A stretch of 64,000 nt of DNA from Acidobacteria bacterium UBA2161 (GTDB taxonomy: Bacteria > Acidobacteriota > Vicinamibacteria > Vicinamibacterales > UBA823): NCBI GenBank assembly GCA_002328835.1, contig DCWN01000030.1, forward strand, positions 46,697 to 110,696, in the 5' to 3' direction. Numbering within the stretch: the first letter of the stretch is position 1; each line of letters begins with the position of its first letter. Positions 55,371 through 64,000 of this stretch are shown here, piece after piece. Position numbers and translations under genes: made by a program. Below the pieces are notes generated by a model. That model saw only the letters and a list, made by a program, of their open reading frames with translations. It did no database searches and had not been told where the DNA came from.

Positions 55371-55395
55371 AAACGTATGATTGAAATGAACGTTT
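55371..55395. promoter_or_regulatory. Inverted repeat before the TetR gene, candidate operator
   Basis: AAACGT (55371-55376) and ACGTTT (55390-55395) form an inverted repeat spaced by 13 bases, ending 20 bases before the TetR ATG. The stretch is AT-rich for the genome. TetR proteins commonly repress their own operon from such sites. TTGAAA (55381-55386) inside it could serve as a -35. Confidence 0.5.
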
Positions 55396-55415
55396 GAATT
55401 AGGAACAATGCTCCC

Positions 55416-56066
55416 ATGAGCCTCGCAACCAAGGAACGGATTCTGGACGCGGCCGAGGGGTTGTTTGCCAATCACGGCTTCGCCGCGACGTCGCTCCGCC
55501 AGATCACGGCGGTGGCCGAAGTCAACCTCGCCGCGGTGAACTACCACTTCGGTTCGAAGGAGGCGTTGCTGACCGCGGTCTTCGAACGCCGCGTCGTCCC
55601 GGTGAATCAGGAGCGTTTGCGGCTGCTCGATGGGCTCGAGGCCGAAGCGGCGCAGGGCAAGGCGATCCAGCTCGAAGACGTGGTGCGCGCGTTCCTGCTG
55701 CCCGCGTTCAATGCCGTCGAAGGGTTCGGGCAGCAGGGCGCCAAGTTCATGCAGCTGGTCGGTCGGATGCACTCGGAGACGAACGAGCAGCTCCGGGCGG
55801 CGTTTCTGAAGCTGTTTCAGCCGGTCGGACAGCGGTTCGTCCCGGTGCTCAGACAGCTCCTCCCGACCCTGACTGAAGACGAAGTGATGTGGCGGCTGCA
55901 CTTCATGATCGGCTCGCTCGCCCACATTCTCGTCTGCACCCAGCTCGAGGAACCCCTGATGGGCAAGCTGGCACGGGGCGGCGACCTCGTCGAGGCGCTG
56001 GTGCAGTTCAATACGGCCGGCCTGACAGCCCAGGCGCCGGCTCCCGTCGGTGTTCGGCGCGCGTAG
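55416..56066 (+). CDS. TetR/AcrR-family regulator
   Basis: A 216-residue regulator. N-terminal HTH: KERILDAAEGLFANHGFAATSLRQI, shortened here, with recognition helix LAAVNYHFGSKEALL (about 38-52). The C-terminal ligand domain is of the type often beside RND pumps. It opens an operon with the membrane-fusion and RND permease genes, 21 bases ahead of the adaptor. It likely represses it through 55371-55395. The inducer is unknown. Confidence 0.9.
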   Translation: MSLATKERILDAAEGLFANHGFAATSLRQITAVAEVNLAAVNYHFGSKEALLTAVFERRVVPVNQERLRLLDGLEAEAAQGKAIQLEDVVRAFLLPAFNAVEGFGQQGAKFMQLVGRMHSETNEQLRAAFLKLFQPVGQRFVPVLRQLLPTLTEDEVMWRLHFMIGSLAHILVCTQLEEPLMGKLARGGDLVEALVQFNTAGLTAQAPAPVGVRRA

Positions 56067-56087
56067 ACGCAGAAAGAGAGTATCCGG

Positions 56088-57314
56088 ATGAATCGCGGAG
56101 TCAGACGTCTCGTTCAGATCCTGCTACCCGTTGCGGTCGTTGTCGTGGCCGCCCTGGGCGCTCGCACGATGATGGCGCTCAAGCCCGAGGCGCCGACCCG
56201 TCCCCCCGAGGTCACCGTCCCTCAGGTGCGGGTCGTCGAGGTCGAGTTGGCCTCGGTCGAGTTCACCGTCCAGAGCCAGGGCACCGTCGAGCCGCGCACC
56301 GAGAGCCAGCTCGTCCCTGAGGTCTCCGGTCGTATCGTCGAGGTCTCGCCATCGTTCGTCGCGGGCGGCTTCTTCGAGGCCGGCGACGTGCTCTTCCGGA
56401 TCGACTCCCACGACTACGAAAAGGCGCTTGTACAGCGCGAAGCCGAAATCGAGAGCGCCCGGCTGCAGATCGTCCAGGAGGAGGCCGAGGCCGAGGTCGC
56501 ACAGTGGGGTTGGGATCGGATCGGCGACGGCCAGGCGCGGGCGCTGACGCTGCGCGAGCCGCAGATCGCGAGCGCGAAGGCGGTGCTGGCCGCGGCCGAA
56601 GCCAACCTCGAGACCGCGCGGCGGAACCTCGAGCGAGCCGAGGTGCGCGCCCCGTATGTGGGCCGAGTCCGTGAGAAGAGTGTCGACGTCGGACAGTTCG
56701 TGACGGTCGGCTCGCCCGTGGCGCGGATCTACGCCGTTGACGCCGCCGAGATCCGGCTGCCACTCCCCGACGAGGAACTGGCATATCTCGATCTGCCGCT
56801 GAACTACCGCGGCGACTCGGGACAGGTCCGTGGCCCGGCCGTGACGCTGTCGGCGAGATTCGCCGGCCGGATGCACGAGTGGAGCGGCCGCATTGTCCGC
56901 ACCGAGGGTGAGATCGACCCGCGCACGCGAATGGTGCACGTCGTCGCCGAAGTGCGGGATCCCTATGGACGCGGATCCGACCCGACGCGGCCGCCACTGG
57001 CCGCCGGCATGTTCGTCGAAGCCGAGATCGCCGGCCGGAAGGTCGAATCGGTCGCGGTCATCCCGCGTGCCGCCTTGCGGGGCGCGAATGAGGTCATCGT
57101 GGTCGACGACGACAACCGGCTCCGCTTCCGAGAGATCGACATCCTCCGCGCGACGACGGACGAGGTGTTCGTCCGCGCGGGCCTCGCGCCCGGCGACCGA
57201 GTCAACGTCTCGCCGCTCGAAGCCGTGACCGACGGCATGGAAGTGCGCACGAGCGACCTCCGCGGCCGCGAGCCGGCGCCGGCGGTAGAGGATATCGAGG
57301 AGCCCACGTCATGA
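56088..57314 (+). CDS. RND efflux periplasmic adaptor (membrane-fusion protein)
   Basis: A 408-residue adaptor that links the inner-membrane pump to an outer-membrane channel. N-terminal anchor helix about 10-30, lipoyl halves (SQGTVEPRTESQLVPEVSGRI, trimmed, and RAPYVGRVREKSVDVGQFVTVG), a coiled coil (about 110-185) between them, and a beta-barrel domain to the end. No outer-membrane TolC gene is in the window. Its stop overlaps the permease start as ATGA. Confidence 0.92.
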   Translation: MNRGVRRLVQILLPVAVVVVAALGARTMMALKPEAPTRPPEVTVPQVRVVEVELASVEFTVQSQGTVEPRTESQLVPEVSGRIVEVSPSFVAGGFFEAGDVLFRIDSHDYEKALVQREAEIESARLQIVQEEAEAEVAQWGWDRIGDGQARALTLREPQIASAKAVLAAAEANLETARRNLERAEVRAPYVGRVREKSVDVGQFVTVGSPVARIYAVDAAEIRLPLPDEELAYLDLPLNYRGDSGQVRGPAVTLSARFAGRMHEWSGRIVRTEGEIDPRTRMVHVVAEVRDPYGRGSDPTRPPLAAGMFVEAEIAGRKVESVAVIPRAALRGANEVIVVDDDNRLRFREIDILRATTDEVFVRAGLAPGDRVNVSPLEAVTDGMEVRTSDLRGREPAPAVEDIEEPTS

Positions 57315-60300
57315 AGGGCGCCGTCGATTGGTTCGCTCACAACTCGGTGGCCGCCAACCTGCTGATGGTGTTGATCGTGGCGGGCGGCCTGTTCACGGCC
57401 GTCACGATCAAGCGCGAGGTCTTTCCGGAATTCTCCCTCGACATGATCACGGTGCAGGTACCGTATCGCGGTGCCGCACCGGAAGAGGTCGAGGAGGGCG
57501 TCTGCGTTCGCGTCGAGGAGGCGATTCAGGGCCTCGACGGCATCAAGCGGATCACCTCGACCGCGAGCGAAGGCTCGGGGATGGTCACGATCGAACTCGA
57601 GGCCGGCGCCGACGTCCGGGAGGTTCTGGACGACGTGAAGTCGCGCGTCGACGCCATCGAAACATTCCCCGAGGAAACCGAGAAACCGATTATCCAGGAG
57701 ATCACCAACCGCCAGCAGGTGATCAATGTCGCGGTCCACGGCCAGCTCGACGAGGTCAGCCTGAAATCGCTCGCGGAACAGGTCCGCGACGACCTGTCGG
57801 CCCTGCCCGAGATCACCCAGGTCGAACTCGCCAACGCGCGGCCCTACGAGATCTCGATCGAGGTCTCCGAGATGCTGCTGCGGCGGCACGGCTTGACGTT
57901 CGACGAGGTGGCGCAGGCCGTGCGCCGGTCGTCGCTCGACCTGCCCGGCGGCTCGGTGAAGACCGAGGGCGGTGAATTCTTGCTGCGCACCAAGGGGCAG
58001 GCCTACCGGGGACACGAGTTCGAGAGCCTCGTGCTCATCACCCGGAGCGACGGCAGCCACCTTGCGCTCGGTGACGTGGCCACGATCGTCGACGGCTTCG
58101 AGGACACCGACCAGGCGTCCCGGTTCGAGGGCGACCCCGCGCTCGTCATCCAGGTGTACCGCACCGGTGAGCAGAGCGCGATCGACGTCTCGGACGCCGT
58201 GCATGCCTACGTGGAGACCGCGAGCGCCCGGATGCCCGCGGGCGTCTCGCTAACGACGCTGGGTGATCAGGCGTCCGTCCTGAAAGACCGGCTGAACCTG
58301 CTCGTCCGTAACGGCCTCACCGGATTCGCGCTGGTCTTCATCGTCCTGACGCTCTTCCTCAGGTTCAGCCTGGCGTTCTGGGTCAGTCTCGGCATCCCGA
58401 TCTCGTTCCTGGGCGCGCTCTGGCTGCTGCCCGGCTTCGACGTCTCGGTGAACATGATGTCGCTATTCGCCTTCATCGTCGTCCTGGGCATCGTCGTCGA
58501 TGACGCCATCATCGTCGGCGAGAACATCTACACCCATCAGCAGCGCCACGGCGACCGGTTGCGCGGAGCGATCGAAGGCACGCAGGAAGTCGCGACCCCG
58601 GTCATCTTCGCGGTGCTCACGTCCGTCGCGGCGTTCGCGCCGCTCCTCTTCGTGCCGGGCATGATGGGCAAGATGATGGTCGTGATGCCGCTGGTCGTCA
58701 TCCCCTGCCTGCTATTCTCGCTCGTCGAGTCACAGTTGATTCTGCCGGCCCACCTGTCACACGGCACGATGCGCCCACCACGCGACACCTGGGGTGAGCG
58801 GATGCGGAGTCGGATCGATGGCGGGGTCAAGCGGTTCGTCGACCAGGTCTACCGCCCGTCGCTCGAGGCCGGCATCCGGATGCGCTACCTGACGGTGGCC
58901 GTCGCAATCGCAACGCTCGTGCTCACTGCGGGACTGGTAGGCGGCGGCTGGGTTCGCGTGGTCTTCATGGCGCCGGTGGACGCCGACTTCCTCTCGGCGT
59001 CGGTCACGATGCCGCAGGGCACGCCGGTCGAGGTGACCGAGGCCGCCGTGCAGCACATGGAGGACGCCGCCGAAACGCTCCGCGCGCAGGTGAAGGCGGA
59101 GACTGGCCGCGAGCTGTTCAAGTACACCTACGGCCTCGTCGGCAGCGGCGCTCCGCGACTGAGCGGCGGCATGGGCCCCGGTGCCCGGGCGGCCGCGGCC
59201 TCGCATCTGGGCGGAATCTTCATCGAGCTGACCAACGCCGACGAGCGGGGCATCGGCAGCGCCGAGGTATCCAACCGCTGGCGGGAACTGGTCGGGACGA
59301 TTCCGGACGCGGTCGAGGTGAAGTTCGACGCCGAGCTGTTCATGGCCGGCGACCCGGTCAACGTACAGCTCACGGGCGCCGACATCGACGAACTGCGCGC
59401 CGCGGGCGACGCCGTCAAGGCGCGCCTCGCGGAGTATGCCGGCGTCTACGACATCGCCGACTCGTTCCGCGAAGGCAAGCAGGAAATCAAGCTCGGCATC
59501 GAGCCGACAGCGGAGGTGCTCGGCCTGACGCTCCAGGATCTAGGCCGGCAGGTCAGACAGGCCTTCTACGGCGAGGAAGCCCAGCGGATTCAGCGCGGGC
59601 GCGACGACGTCCGGGTCATGGTGCGCTACCCCGAGTCGGAGCGCCGCTCGGTCGGCGACCTCGAGAACATGCGGATCCGGACGCCCGACGGCCAGGAGGT
59701 CCCCTTCTCGCAGGTCGCACGCGTCGAGCCGGGTCGTGGCTTCGCGTCGATCAAGCGCGTCGATCGGCAACGCGCGCTCAACGTCACGGCCGCCGTGGAC
59801 CAGGCGATCACCACGCCGGGCGACGTCGTGGCCGATCTGGATACCCGCGTCCTGCCGGAACTGCTGCTGGGGTTCCCGGGCGTCCGCCACTCGTTCGAAG
59901 GGCAGCAGACCGAGTTCCGTGACTCGACCGGCGGTCTGGCCCAGGGCTTCATGGTGGCCCTCATGCTCATCTACCTGCTGCTGGCCGTGCCGCTCAAGTC
60001 GTATGCCCAGCCGCTCATCATCATGTCGGCGATCCCGTTCGGTCTCGTGGGCGCGACGTGGGGCCACCTCATCATGGGGATGGACATCAGCCTGCTGTCG
60101 ATGTTCGGGTTGGTCGCGCTGGCCGGCGTCGTCGTCAACGACAGCCTCGTCATGGTCGACTTCATCAACCGATTCCGCCGCAAGGCCGGCAGCCTCGCCC
60201 GCGCCGTGCGCGAGGCGGGCGCCGCCCGCTTCCGACCGATCCTGTTGACCTCGCTGACGACCTTCTTCGGACTGCTGCCGCTCATGCTGGAAACGAGCCT

Positions 60301-60535
60301 GCAGGCCCAGTTCCTGATCCCGATGGCGATCTCGCTCGCGTTCGGCGTGATCTTCTCGACCTTCATCACGCTGATGCTCGTCCCGGCCGGCTACATCATC
60401 ATCGAGGACCTGAAGGGGCTCCTCGGCGGTACGGCGCACGACGTCGATGCCATCGAGACAGAGCCCGAGAAAGGCAGTGTGGCCGCGCCGGCCCTCACCG
60501 GCACCGAGGTGGCGACCGGACTCTCCGCCCACTAG
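57311..60535 (+). CDS. RND efflux permease
   Basis: A 1074-residue proton-driven inner-membrane pump of the resistance-nodulation-division superfamily. Helix 4 carries the proton-relay pair D397/D398 in GIVVDDAIIVGEN. The C-terminal half repeats the fold, with VALAGVVVNDSLVMVDFINRFRR, trimmed here, as its helix-10 counterpart. Two large periplasmic loops (about 35-330 and 560-860) hold the drug-binding porter domains. The mix of features fits the broad MdtB/AcrB-like group; the substrate is not known. ATGA overlap with the adaptor. Confidence 0.93.
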   Translation: MKGAVDWFAHNSVAANLLMVLIVAGGLFTAVTIKREVFPEFSLDMITVQVPYRGAAPEEVEEGVCVRVEEAIQGLDGIKRITSTASEGSGMVTIELEAGADVREVLDDVKSRVDAIETFPEETEKPIIQEITNRQQVINVAVHGQLDEVSLKSLAEQVRDDLSALPEITQVELANARPYEISIEVSEMLLRRHGLTFDEVAQAVRRSSLDLPGGSVKTEGGEFLLRTKGQAYRGHEFESLVLITRSDGSHLALGDVATIVDGFEDTDQASRFEGDPALVIQVYRTGEQSAIDVSDAVHAYVETASARMPAGVSLTTLGDQASVLKDRLNLLVRNGLTGFALVFIVLTLFLRFSLAFWVSLGIPISFLGALWLLPGFDVSVNMMSLFAFIVVLGIVVDDAIIVGENIYTHQQRHGDRLRGAIEGTQEVATPVIFAVLTSVAAFAPLLFVPGMMGKMMVVMPLVVIPCLLFSLVESQLILPAHLSHGTMRPPRDTWGERMRSRIDGGVKRFVDQVYRPSLEAGIRMRYLTVAVAIATLVLTAGLVGGGWVRVVFMAPVDADFLSASVTMPQGTPVEVTEAAVQHMEDAAETLRAQVKAETGRELFKYTYGLVGSGAPRLSGGMGPGARAAAASHLGGIFIELTNADERGIGSAEVSNRWRELVGTIPDAVEVKFDAELFMAGDPVNVQLTGADIDELRAAGDAVKARLAEYAGVYDIADSFREGKQEIKLGIEPTAEVLGLTLQDLGRQVRQAFYGEEAQRIQRGRDDVRVMVRYPESERRSVGDLENMRIRTPDGQEVPFSQVARVEPGRGFASIKRVDRQRALNVTAAVDQAITTPGDVVADLDTRVLPELLLGFPGVRHSFEGQQTEFRDSTGGLAQGFMVALMLIYLLLAVPLKSYAQPLIIMSAIPFGLVGATWGHLIMGMDISLLSMFGLVALAGVVVNDSLVMVDFINRFRRKAGSLARAVREAGAARFRPILLTSLTTFFGLLPLMLETSLQAQFLIPMAISLAFGVIFSTFITLMLVPAGYIIIEDLKGLLGGTAHDVDAIETEPEKGSVAAPALTGTEVATGLSAH

Positions 60536-60619
60536 ACCCGACCGGCGGAGTCCGGTACGCAGGAATCGAGGCCGCCACTGACCAACCGCTGCACCTGGAT
60601 ACGCCGGGCCGCCACTGGC

Positions 60620-61714
60620 GTGGGCGCCGTGCTCATCGCGTCTGCCGCGATGGCGCAGGATGCGACGACGGCGATCAACGAGGGCGCCGCGGCGCTCGAG
60701 AATCGCCGGTTCCGGGAAGCCATCGCCTCTCTCGACGCCGCAACCCAGCTCGCACCTGAGGCGCCCGAAGCCTACTATCTGCTCGGCGCCGCCTACTGGG
60801 GTGAGGACCGGCCGTATCCGGTCTCGGCCGACAAGGCGATCGCCGCGCTCCGACGCGCCGTCGAGCTCGACCCGGACGGCGCCATGGGCCAGCTCGCGCT
60901 CGAGCACCTGGCGACGGTCTACCTCAGAAACGAGCGGATGCCGGAGGCGCGCCGCGCCTACCAGCAGCTGCTCGCCCGCGAGACGCGCGAGCAGATGGTC
61001 GTGATCTACCTGACCCGGATCGACGAGATCGATCTCGACACCGGCCGCTACGTGCCGACGGCGGAGAACCCACGGAACGCCCTCGGCGAGGTAGTCGGCA
61101 ACGTCGGCCCGCTCAGGATGCACACGAATCAGTACTTCGAGAAGGGCCGGCACACCTGGGATCTGGTGAAGCACGTCAACTACTTCACCCGCGCGATCGA
61201 GGCCGACCCGACGCTCTTCCAGGCTTACAACAACCTCGGCGTCGCCCTGATGCACCTGGGCAGGTGCCGGGAGGCCGTCGCCCAGTTCGACCGGGCGCAG
61301 CAGATGTGGAACACGCTGCAGCCGCCGTCGGTCGGCCCCTATCCCGACCCGCACGTCTGGCGGCTCCGCTGCCACATCGAGCTAGGTGATCTGGAGAAGG
61401 CCGCGGTCGACTACGAAGCGCTGCAGACGATCGACGAATACAACTTCTTCGCCACGCTCTACACGATTCAGCTGGCGATCGCCGCCGGCCAGGCGGCGGA
61501 TGCCGTCGAGCCGCTCGAGCAGGCCCGCAGTGAGGATCCCGACAACATCGAGGTGCTGCAGACCCTGGCGCAGGCCTACGCCGCGGTCGGGCGGATCGAC
61601 GACGCGCAAATCGCGCTCACCGAGGCGCTCGCGGCGATTCCCGAGGGCAGCCAGTTCTTCCGCCACCTCGTCGGCCCGTGGCGACGGCAGCTGGAGACCT
61701 GGCAAGGGCAGTAG
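60620..61714 (+). CDS. Secreted TPR protein
   Basis: 364 residues from GTG 60620. TPR-like helices run throughout (FREAIASLDAATQLAPEAPEAYYLLGAAYW, trimmed; FTRAIEADPTLFQAYNNLGVALM; DAVEPLEQARSEDPDNIEVLQTLAQAY, trimmed). The frame is open back to the RND stop at 60533. A CTG at 60578 with GAGG six bases before it would add TNRCTWIRRAATGVGAVL-type sequence, giving a proper positively charged signal-peptide start ending AAMAQ. With GTG the signal lacks charge, so the real start may be upstream. It is in the RND transcript direction. Confidence 0.8.
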   Translation: MGAVLIASAAMAQDATTAINEGAAALENRRFREAIASLDAATQLAPEAPEAYYLLGAAYWGEDRPYPVSADKAIAALRRAVELDPDGAMGQLALEHLATVYLRNERMPEARRAYQQLLARETREQMVVIYLTRIDEIDLDTGRYVPTAENPRNALGEVVGNVGPLRMHTNQYFEKGRHTWDLVKHVNYFTRAIEADPTLFQAYNNLGVALMHLGRCREAVAQFDRAQQMWNTLQPPSVGPYPDPHVWRLRCHIELGDLEKAAVDYEALQTIDEYNFFATLYTIQLAIAAGQAADAVEPLEQARSEDPDNIEVLQTLAQAYAAVGRIDDAQIALTEALAAIPEGSQFFRHLVGPWRRQLETWQGQ

Positions 61715-61719
61715 GCCGC

Positions 61720-64000
<2,281 letters not shown>

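Noticed and set aside
59540..61375. Long minus-strand open frame (611 codons) opposite the RND permease and TPR genes
   Set aside because: It is a mirror of two well-supported plus-strand genes. The protein is rich in R, D, H and E with no motifs, as expected of antisense reading in GC-rich coding DNA.

Overview
The window is GC-rich and densely coded on both strands. It carries about 49 protein genes, no rRNA, tRNA or CRISPR that I can see, and no transposase, integrase or phage gene. An ADOP-type ABC permease (35773-38271) is a family described as expanded in Acidobacteriota. Together with the many secreted S9 peptidases, amidohydrolases, BON and TPR proteins, it suggests an uncultured, heterotrophic Acidobacteriota (Vicinamibacteria-like). 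That assignment is inference. Both edges cut a gene: an L-serine dehydratase on the left and an amidohydrolase on the right.

Region 1 (1-9388) looks like an aromatic/alicyclic acid island. It has a nitroreductase overlapping a MarR regulator, then a minus-strand TRAP operon (dctP-dctQ-dctM) ending in a tannase/feruloyl-esterase-like secreted hydrolase. Divergent from it runs a plus-strand operon: a PaaK-like CoA ligase, a hot-dog thioesterase and a clear member of the BamA family (6-oxocyclohex-1-ene-1-carbonyl-CoA hydrolase, the ring-opening step of anaerobic benzoyl-CoA degradation). No benzoyl-CoA reductase is present here.

Region 2 (9494-17930) has a double-length lipoprotein amidohydrolase made of two tandem YtcJ-like domains, the second having lost metal-ligand positions. 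It is followed by an LVIVD-repeat lipoprotein, a secreted FAH-family protein, an orphan TRAP binding protein and a small secreted unknown.

Region 3 (17931-26193) is a tight six-gene minus-strand operon for the lower kynurenine/3-hydroxyanthranilate pathway: aminomuconate deaminase, 3-hydroxyanthranilate dioxygenase, ACMS decarboxylase, kynureninase, an NSS transporter and a secreted alpha/beta hydrolase that could be a formamidase. An AceE-like thiamine-diphosphate E1 is transcribed divergently.

Region 4 (26258-41163) has a zinc-ribbon protein, a CBM9/DUF5916 outer-membrane protein gene broken at a run of nine C, hflK-hflC, a DJ-1-like secreted protein with a palindrome at its promoter, a BON protein, a Yip1 protein, a KefB-type antiporter, the ADOP permease and an S9 peptidase.

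Region 5 (41182-64000) has a lactate-permease/TPR/lipoprotein operon, a PQQ-type sugar dehydrogenase and a hairpin-rich intergenic element. Next is a periplasmic molybdenum hydroxylase operon with a Tat-tagged 2Fe-2S subunit, an ECF sigma/anti-sigma/secreted-protein operon, a DPP-IV-type peptidase and a small secreted protein. It ends with a TetR-RND efflux operon, a TPR protein and a TolB-amidohydrolase running off the end.
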